Positions 1 to 7,538 of a DNA stretch of 37,648 bases are shown here, piece after piece (position 1 is the stretch's first letter; every line of letters starts with the position of its first letter). The notes beneath the pieces are model-generated. The model was not told the origin of the DNA. It saw nothing but the letters and a program-made list of their open reading frames with translations, and ran no database searches. The position numbers and the translations under genes are program-made. Source of the DNA: a virus. The stretch covers positions 1 through 37,648 of the IMG/VR virus record IMGVR_UViG_3300017788_000075; one strand, written 5' to 3'.

Positions 1-12
1 ACAGAGATTTGC

Positions 13-306
13 ATGGCATCACTTAGCCGGGGTATGCAGACAGTTGACCTCTGCAATGGGCTGGTTCCGTTGTACCTAGACCAGCCAGAAACTGGCTTGG
101 CTCCAGAGGCCTCTGGGAAGCCCCAGGATGCGACAAAAACCCATACCCCTAGGGAGACAGCCCCCCAGGCTAAAGCACCCCTTAAAACGCTTCCTAATGC
201 GTCTGGCACGGTGTTTGTACTGGCATACGTAAACGACCATGGGGTACTTGAATCATTCACCGGTTCAAGGGATCAAATCGTTAGGTTTGTCAACGCCTTG
301 ACGTAA
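13..306 (+). CDS. Hypothetical protein, possibly 5'-truncated
   Basis: A 97-residue reading frame from the first ATG. I do not recognise it. The first half is rich in proline, alanine and threonine and looks disordered. The last 35 residues (GTVFVLAYVNDHGVLESF and onward) look like a small folded beta-alpha unit. No ribosome-binding site is visible before the ATG, and the frame stays open back to base 1, so the true start may lie upstream of the window. The gene ends immediately before a long stem-loop at 311-368, which separates it from the replication genes. It runs in the same direction as everything downstream. Confidence 0.5.
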   Translation: MASLSRGMQTVDLCNGLVPLYLDQPETGLAPEASGKPQDATKTHTPRETAPQAKAPLKTLPNASGTVFVLAYVNDHGVLESFTGSRDQIVRFVNALT

Positions 307-310
307 CCAT

Positions 311-368
311 CTGTGGGGGAGCCGGGGTCAAGAAGGAAGGAAAACCCCCCGGCTACAAACCCCCACAG
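311..368 (+). promoter_or_regulatory. Long GC-rich stem-loop in the initiator leader
   Basis: Bases 311-319 (CTGTGGGGG) pair with 360-368 (CCCCCACAG), and 320-327 (AGCCGGGG) pair with 347-354 (CCCCGGCT). This gives 17 base pairs broken only by a five-base bulge at 355-359, with a purine-rich 19-base loop. It begins four bases after the stop codon of the first gene. No T-run follows, so it is not a typical intrinsic terminator. It could be a U-less terminator, a leader RNA element or a DNA cruciform near the origin. Confidence 0.6.
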
Positions 369-370
369 GA

Positions 371-408
371 CCGCAGTTGTATTCCCGAAGGCCAGCTGCG
401 GATTCGGG
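371..408 (+). promoter_or_regulatory. Two mutually exclusive hairpins in the leader
   Basis: CCGCAGTTG (371-379) can pair with CAGCTGCGG (393-401), nine pairs including one G-T. CCCGAA (384-389) sits in that loop and can pair with TTCGGG (403-408). The two stems overlap, so only one can form at a time, as in an attenuator or switch. The 307-461 leader ends with a good ribosome-binding site (AGGAAAGGAAG) before the ATG at 462. A weak -10-like TATAAC is at 411-416. That the leader controls the initiator gene is an inference. Confidence 0.4.
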
Positions 409-461
409 TGTATAACGACCCTTGGGATACATGATAGCACCACAAAGGAAAGGAAGCAACT

Positions 462-995
462 ATGGCAGGAAGCAAGTTTGGAGGACCGTTTATACCAGTC
501 CCCAAGTGGGTAATGAACTACATCAAAGGCGATTCTGTATCGCTCCACGTTCTGGTTACAGCTCTCGAGTATCTAAACAATGAAACCCAAGAACTGACCA
601 CCTCGTATGAGCATCTGGCAGAAAAGACTGGGTACAGCCGACGCACAGTCATCAGGGCAATGGCAAGACTTCACGAGGTTGGGGTGATTGAGCTCAACCA
701 CCGGCACGGCAAAGGTGGTCGGCAGTTGACCAACAAGTACGTGATTGACTTCAATAATCCAATGGCTCGAATTAGGGGTGTCACACCAGACACCCTCCCC
801 GAGAGCAGTGTCACGCCAGACACTCCCCCAGTGTCACGCCAGACACCCCTTGGGGGTGTCACCAGTGACACCCAATCAAGAAAGACTAATCTAAACCAAG
901 ACAAGCCCAGGGGGCGGAGGTCTAAGGGTGTACTAGATTTGTTCAACACTGATCCCAAGTGGAAGCGGCAATTGAAAGACATCCCGGAGGAATGA
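462..995 (+). CDS. Winged-helix replication initiator, lambda-O-like
   Basis: A 177-residue protein. Residues about 25-95 form a winged helix-turn-helix: a helical start (LVTALEYLNNETQ), a recognition-helix signature (LAEKTGYSRRTVIRAMARL) and a basic wing (HRHGKGGRQLTNKYVI). This layout matches phage and plasmid replication initiators such as lambda O and DnaD/RepA-N-type proteins. The rest is a polar, probably flexible linker encoded by the dyad repeats at 778-873, followed by a basic tail. The start is chosen on a strong AGGAAAGGAAG site. Helicase loader and DnaB-type helicase genes follow within 2.1 kb, the order seen in lambda O-P. Initiator function is inferred from fold and context; a transcriptional regulator remains possible. 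Stop and next start are one base apart. Confidence 0.72.
   Translation: MAGSKFGGPFIPVPKWVMNYIKGDSVSLHVLVTALEYLNNETQELTTSYEHLAEKTGYSRRTVIRAMARLHEVGVIELNHRHGKGGRQLTNKYVIDFNNPMARIRGVTPDTLPESSVTPDTPPVSRQTPLGGVTSDTQSRKTNLNQDKPRGRRSKGVLDLFNTDPKWKRQLKDIPEE
778..873. repeat. Four dyad iterons inside initiator gene; candidate replication origin
   Basis: Four copies of GTGTC-N6-GACAC lie at 778-793, 808-823, 831-846 and 856-871. The first three are nearly identical (GTGTCACACCAGACAC once, GTGTCACGCCAGACAC twice). The fourth is an extended palindrome with perfect nine-base arms GGGTGTCAC and GTGACACCC around CA (854-873). Start-to-start spacings are 30, 23 and 25 bases. A more A-rich stretch follows (about 874-900). 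Lambda has four dyad-symmetric iterons inside gene O next to an AT-rich unwinding region, and this is the same arrangement. Origin function is inferred. Confidence 0.68.
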
Positions 996-996
996 T

Positions 997-1554
997 ATGG
1001 ATCCAACAGCTTGCGTTTTGTGTGAAACCCCGATTGAGGAAAATGACTTTTCATGGTACCCAGAAGAGGGTGACGGCCCGGTTTGCGAAAGTTGTTACAG
1101 TGCCGACCTAGACAATTGCGAAACAATTTTTATTGTTGATGGTGACGAAGTCTCAAAGTATTACATCGCCAACTTTGTTCAATTAGATGAGTACGGCGAT
1201 TCTCCAATTATGTGGCGAAAGAAACCCCTCAAAGTAAGAGCACAATGGGTTTCTACCAGCATGTGGCGCGGGTACATGGACATCACACTTCTTGGATGGA
1301 CGTGCGTATTAGATGGGTGGACAACCGGTGGATACGACGATGAAATTGGTAGACGCAAGAATGTGTTTAATCAATGGGCCACCGATCTACTTGAACATCG
1401 AGTGCAATACTCAACACCCATTGCGTTGGTAAATGCACACACTAGTAATCTTTTTTCAATGGCAATATCGATCATGGTTCAAGATGAGGACGTGGAAACA
1501 TTTAAAGAAGAGCTCGCAGAAATGCATGAAGCACTCCATGAATCGTTGACATGA
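997..1554 (+). CDS. Zinc-finger protein of unknown function
   Basis: A 185-residue acidic protein. Near the N-terminus two CxxC knuckles (CVLC at residues 6-9, CESC about residues 31-34) probably bind one zinc ion. The remainder is rich in tryptophan and acidic residues and I cannot assign it. The start has a CGGAGG site inside the end of the initiator gene. Its 3' end overlaps the next start as ATGA, so translation is probably coupled. Its place between initiator and helicase loader suggests a role in early replication or its control, but nothing in the sequence proves this. Confidence 0.65.
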   Translation: MDPTACVLCETPIEENDFSWYPEEGDGPVCESCYSADLDNCETIFIVDGDEVSKYYIANFVQLDEYGDSPIMWRKKPLKVRAQWVSTSMWRGYMDITLLGWTCVLDGWTTGGYDDEIGRRKNVFNQWATDLLEHRVQYSTPIALVNAHTSNLFSMAISIMVQDEDVETFKEELAEMHEALHESLT

Positions 1555-1955
1555 TTTCTGATTCATGGGGTAAGGCGCTAGGTGAAGACGATGAAGAAAA
1601 AGTTGTTGTTCAACCAAAAAAGAAAACGTCGTTAAAGTCACTTGTTTATTATTTTAAAGACACCGTCATTACAACAACGATGACGCTGTCAGCCCCAGTA
1701 AACGGCGTGGCTTTAATGAAGGCATTTAAGAATTTACGACAACGTGGAATATCCAACGATGAAATTGTTTTGATGATTGATCAGTTTGCACATGACATCA
1801 AACAGGCTCCCCTACCAACTGCTATTCCGGCGTGGCGGGGCTTTGTTTCTCGATTGGATTCTTTGTATGAAAAGATAAAAATTGGATCGAATACCTACAC
1901 CTACGAGTCGTATACTGTTGACAAGCGTTTCAAAAAAGGAAATAAAAATGGCTGA
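1551..1955 (+). CDS. Hypothetical protein in replication operon
   Basis: A 134-residue protein with a charged, lysine-rich N-terminus and a predicted helical middle (VNGVALMKAFKNLRQRGISN). I recognise no family. Residues about 50-110 look like a small helical domain, perhaps for DNA or protein contact. It starts in an ATGA overlap with the upstream gene, and its last eight bases overlap the start of the DnaC-type loader, so it belongs to one translationally coupled operon. In lambda-like and DnaB-DnaC-type modules the gene beside the loader is often an accessory replication factor; that is only a contextual guess here. Confidence 0.6.
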   Translation: MISDSWGKALGEDDEEKVVVQPKKKTSLKSLVYYFKDTVITTTMTLSAPVNGVALMKAFKNLRQRGISNDEIVLMIDQFAHDIKQAPLPTAIPAWRGFVSRLDSLYEKIKIGSNTYTYESYTVDKRFKKGNKNG

Positions 1956-2595
1956 GCTTAAGAGTCAAAAATACTGGAGAAAGAGACCCCTAGAGGAACG
2001 ACTCCATAACACAAAGATTCCTAAAAAATATCTGGCCGCAACCCTCGATAATTACGATGAAGAACACGGAAGTCAAGATGTTGTTTTATACGCACGGCAC
2101 TGGGTAAACAACGTTGAACAGAACTTAAACGAAGGCACTGGGTTGTATTTGTTTGGCGGAACCGGGAGTGGTAAAACCCACATTGCTACGTCTATTTTAA
2201 AACGAGCAGTTGCCACAACAGAAACATGTGGTTACTTCATTACAGCAGAACAATATCTTGAGGTTTCCTATTCATCCCTAGATGACGAACGATACGACGA
2301 TGAATCATCTGATGCAGATACGGTTCATTACATTGACAATGTTTATGATTTGCTAGTTCTTGATGGTCTAGGCACTGAACGAAGGCAAACAGAATATGCC
2401 AAGAAGTCGCTTACATCCATGTTGAGTAAACGCTATGAGAACCAGTTGTCAACAATTATTACAACAGACATCCCCATGAACAAGCTTGCTCAAATTTATG
2501 GGAACAGGCTTTCATCGATCATCACCGATTGTTGTTTGTTCATCCCATTTCTTGGTGGCGATTACCGACTATGGAGAGCCAGTGGAGAGGGGTGA
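1948..2595 (+). CDS. DnaC/IstB-type AAA+ helicase loader
   Basis: A 215-residue AAA+ ATPase expected to load the replicative helicase onto origin DNA. The Walker A loop is GGTGSGKTH (about residues 69-77). The Walker B strand is LLVLDGLG (about 135-142), followed by a TERRQTEYAKKSL segment. STIITTDIP about 50 residues further is the usual sensor-I region of DnaC/IstB proteins, where STNxP is more common. An in-frame ATG exists at 1882, but 1948 is preferred because AAAAAAGGAAATAAAA precedes it and the protein then begins like its relatives. Length is typical for phage DnaC-like loaders. The helicase gene lies 430 bases downstream, supporting the assignment. Confidence 0.85.
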   Translation: MAELKSQKYWRKRPLEERLHNTKIPKKYLAATLDNYDEEHGSQDVVLYARHWVNNVEQNLNEGTGLYLFGGTGSGKTHIATSILKRAVATTETCGYFITAEQYLEVSYSSLDDERYDDESSDADTVHYIDNVYDLLVLDGLGTERRQTEYAKKSLTSMLSKRYENQLSTIITTDIPMNKLAQIYGNRLSSIITDCCLFIPFLGGDYRLWRASGEG

Positions 2596-3022
2596 CATTT
2601 TTGCCTACTCCCCACCAGGACTCGCCGTAATCTTTGAGGGCGTACTGGCCTCACCACCCGATACACTGGGTAAAGTCATTGCGAACATCCGCCTACGAGC
2701 TAAAGATTATGACTCATACCTAACCTATTGGAAAGCACATGAAATTCCGTTAAAACATGTAATTGACACCATTAATCGAAAACAAATTGGCGTAGTTGTA
2801 TACACACTTCTTCCGGTTGAAGTTGCCGAAGCAATTGACCGGTGGTTGATTAAGCGCAACATCTCCACTACTGTGGTCCCCTACGCTGACATAGACGACT
2901 TGGCAGAAACTTCAAAGTTTTTTCCAGAGATTAAAACCATCTACGTCGCAGACCAAGAATACGCAAGAAGGATCGGCATGAAGGCAACTGTAGTCACCCC
3001 TGAAACAAGTTGGAACTTGTAA
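2582..3022 (+). CDS. Degenerate HAD-fold-like protein, function unknown
   Basis: About 146 residues from a GTG at 2582, preceded by GGAGAG and overlapping the loader gene by 14 bases. An upstream in-frame ATG at 2486 would lie deep in the loader gene and is less likely. The layout recalls HAD hydrolases: a first strand GLAVIFEGVLA where motif I would read DxDGV, a second strand VVVYTLLPVEVAEAIDRWL, and a last part IKTIYVADQEYARRIG. The catalytic aspartates of motif I are missing, so phosphatase activity is unlikely if the fold is right. It sits between loader and helicase and ends as TAATG with the helicase start. The fold call is tentative. Confidence 0.55.
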   Translation: MERGDIFAYSPPGLAVIFEGVLASPPDTLGKVIANIRLRAKDYDSYLTYWKAHEIPLKHVIDTINRKQIGVVVYTLLPVEVAEAIDRWLIKRNISTTVVPYADIDDLAETSKFFPEIKTIYVADQEYARRIGMKATVVTPETSWNL

Positions 3023-4284
3023 TGGCTAGTGCAGAACATCTTCTTATTAGCAAGGTCATTCAAGACCAAAACATTGCGCATCCACTGAAGCTTGGTGTCA
3101 AGAACATCCACTTCACTCAAACATGGGGACAGGTTTGGGAATGGGTTCTTATCTATTGGAGAGAACACAACTCTGTTCCAACTGCTCGAGCAGTCAAGCA
3201 ACAGTTTGGTGACATAACACTTGTTGACGCGTCTAAAGAGCCATTTAGCGGGTTGATTGAAGAGGTTTACAAGTCGTATAAACACAGGAGTTTGTTAGAA
3301 GCAGTTGCAGAGGCAATGCCAGCGCTGGAGCAAAGTGCTGTTGATGCGGCCCTAACACTTCTGACTAGAGGCGTAAATAAAGCCACCACCGACACCACCA
3401 AGCTTCGAGATGTAAACCTTATTGAGACATGGGAACAACGTGTTGAAAAATACATTGAGTTGCAAAAAACACCCAATGGACTTCGTGGCATCCCTACCGG
3501 GTTACTTGGCCTTGACCGCATTACTTCTGGATTCCGACCACAGCAGTTGATTACTTTTGTCGGTGAAGCAAAGCGTGGTAAATCGCTTATGACGCTGTAC
3601 ATGGCAAACGCCGCCCACCTACACGGCAAGACACCACTGTTTGTTTCCTTTGAAATGTCAGCAGATGAACAAGCTGCCCGATACGACGCAATTGTTGCCG
3701 GTGTTCCCTACAGCAATATCTTGCGTGGATCCATGAGCGAACACGAACTTGAAAAAGTTTCAAATACCCTACGCATGCGCAAGAACATGCATCCATTCAT
3801 CATTACTGAAGACACATCTTCTCTCACAACAGTTGGTGCACTAGCCGCAAAAATTAAAGAATACAAACCAGACATTTTGTTTGTTGACGGCGTGTACTTG
3901 ATGGATGACGAAAATGGAGAGCCAAAGGGTTCACCACAAGCCCTGACTAACATCACTCGTTCACTAAAGCGTGTGGCACAAAACGAGGACATCCCCATTG
4001 TTGGAACCACCCAAGTTCTGTCATGGAAACTAAACAACAGAAAATCCAGGAAGATTACGTCTGACGCAATCGGCTACACGTCTTCGTTTGCCCAAGACTC
4101 AGACCTGGTGCTTGGCGTTGAAGCCGACCCAGATATTGAAGACCAAGCTATTATCCGCGTGGTGTTGGCTCGCTCGGCCCCCCTTGGAGAAATCAAGATT
4201 AACTGGGACTGGGCAAATATGAATTTTACCGAAGTAGGAGAAGATACCGATGATGGCAATGACACCGACAACTGGTACTACTGA
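3022..4284 (+). CDS. dnaB: DnaB-family replicative helicase
   Basis: A 420-residue RecA-fold hexameric helicase that would unwind the replication fork. The N-terminal 130 residues are helical, as in the DnaB N-terminal domain. The ATPase core has Walker A GEAKRGKS (about residues 181-188), a following helix LMTLYMANAAHLHG, the H1a-type segment LFVSFEMSADE and Walker B ILFVDGVYLM (about 285). The TTQVL segment corresponds to the motif H3 glutamine region. The C-terminus is acidic. ATG 3022 overlaps the upstream stop by one base; a TTG at 3010 in frame is a weaker alternative. The last 35 bases overlap the primase gene. Confidence 0.88.
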   Translation: MASAEHLLISKVIQDQNIAHPLKLGVKNIHFTQTWGQVWEWVLIYWREHNSVPTARAVKQQFGDITLVDASKEPFSGLIEEVYKSYKHRSLLEAVAEAMPALEQSAVDAALTLLTRGVNKATTDTTKLRDVNLIETWEQRVEKYIELQKTPNGLRGIPTGLLGLDRITSGFRPQQLITFVGEAKRGKSLMTLYMANAAHLHGKTPLFVSFEMSADEQAARYDAIVAGVPYSNILRGSMSEHELEKVSNTLRMRKNMHPFIITEDTSSLTTVGALAAKIKEYKPDILFVDGVYLMDDENGEPKGSPQALTNITRSLKRVAQNEDIPIVGTTQVLSWKLNNRKSRKITSDAIGYTSSFAQDSDLVLGVEADPDIEDQAIIRVVLARSAPLGEIKINWDWANMNFTEVGEDTDDGNDTDNWYY

Positions 4285-5179
4285 TCTCGCTGATGTTTTG
4301 CGTCGACTAGGCGTTGACGTTATTAGGGCAGGAGAAAAGGAAATATCTGCTCGATGCCCAGTCCATTTTAAACGCACTGGCAAGGAAGATAAATCTCCGT
4401 CGTGGTCGATGAACGGCAACACCGGTTTGTGGATCTGTTATTCATGTGGAGCACGGGGAACCCTTCCACAACTTGTTTCTGAAATTACCGGAGAAACAGA
4501 TTCCATTGTTGCTATTCATAAGTTTTTGATTACCAACAGCCTTAATCGGATATCAACTCCAAAATTAGAAGAGAAAGCTGTACCCATTGATTGGTTTACG
4601 TTTAGCAAGTTTTCTGTACCATCCGATGCTCGGCTACAGGAAAAGAACATTGATAGAGAAGCAGTGCGTCGTTACGGCATCCGGTGGGACACGTCAACAC
4701 AGTCATGGATCATTCCAATCGTTGCACCCACAGGAGAATTGATGGGGTGGCAATCTAAATCAAAGTCTCGAGTCCTTAATTATCCCACCGGAGTTTCTAA
4801 ATCAAAAACCCTGTTCGGTCTGGATTCCATCAACGCAGGTACTTGTGTGTTGGTTGAGTCTCCCCTTGATGTGGTTAGGCTAAGCACAGTTATGGATGGG
4901 GTCTGTGGTCTTGCATCTTTTGGCGCACACATCAGCAAAAGCCAAATTGCCCTGCTTTCACTGTATGTAAACAAGTTAGTTGTGGCCCTAGATAACGACG
5001 AGGCTGGCATTAACGCGGCAAAGAAATTAAAGCTTTCTCTCCCATCCTTTAAAAACCCTGTTACATGGTTAAGGTATCGTCATACGTCTGCTAAGGATCT
5101 TGGTGACATGACAGACTCTGAGATATACGAAGCAGTTACCGGTGCGTCAGTATTACCATGGTGGATTCCAAGTGTTTAA
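4250..5179 (+). CDS. dnaG: DnaG-type primase
   Basis: A 309-residue primase that would make RNA primers with the neighbouring helicase. The N-terminal zinc-binding domain shows CPVH (residues 36-39) and CYSC (about 63-66) flanking a basic and aromatic stretch, as in DnaG-type CHC2 fingers. The TOPRIM catalytic core has the glutamate strand VLVESPLDVVRL (about residues 200-211) and the metal-binding VALDNDEAG (about 244-252). It is shorter than cellular DnaG and lacks an obvious C-terminal helicase-binding domain. GGAG at 4237 supports the first ATG; two more ATG codons follow within nine bases. The gene is embedded in a tightly overlapping operon with helicase and SNF2 genes. Confidence 0.87.
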   Translation: MMAMTPTTGTTDLADVLRRLGVDVIRAGEKEISARCPVHFKRTGKEDKSPSWSMNGNTGLWICYSCGARGTLPQLVSEITGETDSIVAIHKFLITNSLNRISTPKLEEKAVPIDWFTFSKFSVPSDARLQEKNIDREAVRRYGIRWDTSTQSWIIPIVAPTGELMGWQSKSKSRVLNYPTGVSKSKTLFGLDSINAGTCVLVESPLDVVRLSTVMDGVCGLASFGAHISKSQIALLSLYVNKLVVALDNDEAGINAAKKLKLSLPSFKNPVTWLRYRHTSAKDLGDMTDSEIYEAVTGASVLPWWIPSV

Positions 5180-6713
5180 CGGAAAACTTTACCCATTCCA
5201 ACAAGAGGCTGTCGATGTGATGGTCGAACGTGGGCAAATGCTTCTTGCCCTCGTCATGGGTGCTGGTAAGACGGTTACAACGCTGGCAGCCTTAGAACAA
5301 CTACATGAGAGCAAAGAGATACAAAAAACTCTCATTGTTGTACCGGCAGCACTCAAATATCAATGGCAACGAGAAATACAGAAGTTTACAGATGCCCATT
5401 CAACCGTTATCGATGGGCCTCAGTCAGTACGCATTGACCAGTGGCGTAAATCAATTGGGTCTCGATATGTCATTGTTAACTCAGAGTCCTTGAAACGAGA
5501 TCTTTCGTATTATTCAGAACAACGTTTTGAAGCAATGGTTATTGACGAAGCGACAATGATTAAAACCCCCAGGTCCCAACGCTCACGTATTCTGAAAAAG
5601 ATTGGCAAGACCTACCACTATCGGTTTGCCCTCACTGGCCAACCCATTGAAAATCGCCCAGAAGAACTGTTTTCCATTATGCAGTTTGTTGATCCAAAAC
5701 TATTAGGTGATTTTAAAACATTTGATCGAACATTTATTGTTAGAGACAAGATGTTTGGTAAGCCGTTGCGCTACAGAAACCTTGACGTATTACATGAAAC
5801 ATTGAAAACGGCAATGATTCGTAAACGACGTGAAGACATTGCAGATCAATTGCCCAAGATTATTCATTCAGTTATCCCAGTTCCTTTTGATAAAGACGGG
5901 GCAAAGGCATACAGAATCATTGCCAGGGAGTTACTTGACTCCATTCAAAAAGCCATCACTTCGTTTGGGCGTGGGTTTGATTTATGGACCCATTACTTTG
6001 GTCGACAAGATAAAACTGACCAGGGACGAATTATGTCGCAGATTACCGCACTACGTATGTTTTGCGACAACCCGGACCTAGTTCAGTTGTCATCCCATTT
6101 GTACGGAACCACCGAGAATCAAGGCAGTGAATACGCTTATGAACTTGTTAGTCGCGGTGTAGTTGCTACACGAATGAAGTCACCCAAACTCGAGGTGCTT
6201 ATTGAATACCTTGAGACTGTTCTCGCTGAAGATCCAAAGAACAAAGTTGTATTGTTTTCGTTCTATACTTACAATTTGAAACTCATTCAAAAAGCAACAG
6301 CACATTTAACTAAAAGCGTTATTTTTGACGGAACAATGAATAACGCCCAACGAGATACAGCAAAACAGTTGTTTACCAATGATGAGTCTGTACGTTTGTT
6401 CTTATCCTCAGATGCCGGTGGTTATGGGTTGGATTTGCCCATTGCTAATTACCTAATTTCCTATGACTTGCCATGGAGCGCCGGTAAACTAGATCAGCGA
6501 GAATCTCGAATTATAAGGTTGTCATCCGAACACACCCACGTTAATATCGTGGCGTTGGTTATGGAAGGAAGCGTCGAAGAACGTCAGTATGAAATGCTTC
6601 AAGAGAAGCGTAACATCAACAAAGCGTTCATTGACGGTGGTTATGATTACAACAACAGTTATCAATTAACACTTGGAACACTCAGCGATTTTCTCAAAAC
6701 AAGCGAGGTATGA
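5142..6713 (+). CDS. SNF2/SF2-type DEAD-like helicase, replication operon
   Basis: A 523-residue superfamily 2 ATPase of the SNF2 type that translocates on DNA using ATP. Visible motifs are the Q-like YPFQQEAVD, Walker A VMGAGKTVTT (about 38-47), the DEAT box MVIDEATMIK (about 132-141), SAT-like LTGQP, and in the C-terminal lobe the GYGLDLP segment and motif VI QRESRIIR (about 451-458). The start is uncertain. GTG 5142 overlaps the primase by 38 bases; GTG 5172 gives a shorter overlap and begins just before the conserved region. Such helicases are common in actinophage replication modules, where fork remodelling or recombination is presumed. A second family member occurs at 34013-35494. Confidence 0.85.
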   Translation: MRQYYHGGFQVFNGKLYPFQQEAVDVMVERGQMLLALVMGAGKTVTTLAALEQLHESKEIQKTLIVVPAALKYQWQREIQKFTDAHSTVIDGPQSVRIDQWRKSIGSRYVIVNSESLKRDLSYYSEQRFEAMVIDEATMIKTPRSQRSRILKKIGKTYHYRFALTGQPIENRPEELFSIMQFVDPKLLGDFKTFDRTFIVRDKMFGKPLRYRNLDVLHETLKTAMIRKRREDIADQLPKIIHSVIPVPFDKDGAKAYRIIARELLDSIQKAITSFGRGFDLWTHYFGRQDKTDQGRIMSQITALRMFCDNPDLVQLSSHLYGTTENQGSEYAYELVSRGVVATRMKSPKLEVLIEYLETVLAEDPKNKVVLFSFYTYNLKLIQKATAHLTKSVIFDGTMNNAQRDTAKQLFTNDESVRLFLSSDAGGYGLDLPIANYLISYDLPWSAGKLDQRESRIIRLSSEHTHVNIVALVMEGSVEERQYEMLQEKRNINKAFIDGGYDYNNSYQLTLGTLSDFLKTSEV

Positions 6714-6714
6714 C

Positions 6715-7107
6715 ATGTCAGAAATAGATAACGATTACATCAAGGGCCTTGTACGTGAGTACAAGAAGGCCAAAGAGATGATTGACTCTCTTGAAAAGCG
6801 CAACGCTGAGATGAAGGCCAAACTGACAGACGCTCTTGTTGCCAATGGGACCCCTGATAGTAACGGCCACGTATGGCTGACTCTTGATGACGTTGAGATC
6901 AAACGCGAGCGCCGCGTTAGCAAAGTATTTAATTCCGCTGCCGCTGAGGCATGGGCAAAACAAAACGGTCATTGGGATGTAGTAAAAGAAGTAATCGAAG
7001 TACTAAACGAGGATAAGATTCTTGGGTTAGCATGGCAAAATCCCGAACTGCAAGAACAGGTCAAATCTTTTTACATGGAGAAAGAATCTTGGGCACTGAA
7101 AGTCTAG
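6715..7107 (+). CDS. Coiled-coil hypothetical protein
   Basis: A 131-residue protein. Residues about 5-45 (GLVREYKKAKEMIDSLEKRN and onward) form an amphipathic helix likely to be a coiled coil, followed by a compact domain ending in a basic-aromatic tail. The ATG at 6715 lies one base after the helicase stop, preceded by GCGAGG; longer in-frame starts would intrude into the helicase gene. I cannot name the family. A short coiled coil plus small domain beside helicase and polymerase genes resembles accessory recombination proteins such as Gam-type proteins, but no diagnostic motif is visible. Confidence 0.65.
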   Translation: MSEIDNDYIKGLVREYKKAKEMIDSLEKRNAEMKAKLTDALVANGTPDSNGHVWLTLDDVEIKRERRVSKVFNSAAAEAWAKQNGHWDVVKEVIEVLNEDKILGLAWQNPELQEQVKSFYMEKESWALKV

Positions 7108-7523
7108 ACAACATTTTTGGAGATCTTCCCAACTATCCCGGTTCCAAAAAGCCGAAGAATAGAAAAGAGTATGAAACTCTGGGAGACCCCTCTGCTAATG
7201 TGAAACCAACGTTTTACACCATGAACGGTGTGCGTATAGAGTTCTACACCGTAGGGCAACTGGCAAAGCTTTTGGGCCGACGACCAGTTACTGTGCGGAT
7301 GTGGGAAAGCCGGGGGCGAATTCCTCCCGCAACATACCGGAGCCCGATGCCGAAAGGAGAACAACTTCCTGGAAAAAAGACCCAGGGTCGTCGTCTTTAC
7401 ACTCGGGCGCAGGTAGAGTTGATCATCCAAGCAGTTGACAAATTCATTGGTAATGATCCAAGGCAGAGGTCAGCTAAATGGAATGAATTCAAGAAATACA
7501 TCAAGCAACATTGGACAAAGTAA
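7089..7523 (+). CDS. MerR/excisionase-type HTH DNA-binding protein
   Basis: Read from TTG 7089, a 145-residue protein; GGAGAAAG lies six bases before it, the best ribosome-binding site available, though it overlaps the previous gene by 19 bases. Residues about 50-100 carry a MerR-like helix-turn-helix: YTVGQLAKLLGRRPVTVRMW, then SRGRIPPATYRSP as a wing. LYTRAQVELI follows, as in MerR and excisionase proteins. The flanks are basic. It likely binds DNA, either as an accessory replication factor or as a regulator of this operon; no integrase is present, so excisionase function is not supported. Confidence 0.7.
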   Translation: MGTESLDNIFGDLPNYPGSKKPKNRKEYETLGDPSANVKPTFYTMNGVRIEFYTVGQLAKLLGRRPVTVRMWESRGRIPPATYRSPMPKGEQLPGKKTQGRRLYTRAQVELIIQAVDKFIGNDPRQRSAKWNEFKKYIKQHWTK

Positions 7524-7538
7524 CAAAGGACAAACATC

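Noticed and set aside
371-408. H-type RNA pseudoknot in the initiator leader
   Set aside because: The connecting loop after the first stem would be only one base, too short to span a nine-pair stem, so alternative hairpins are more likely than a pseudoknot.
313-513. Small + strand frame across the initiator leader
   Set aside because: It runs through the 17-bp stem-loop, overlaps the initiator start in another frame and has no ribosome-binding site.
7089-7523. Excisionase of an integrated prophage
   Set aside because: The HTH resembles excisionases, but there is no integrase or attachment site in the window, and the gene lies inside the replication operon.
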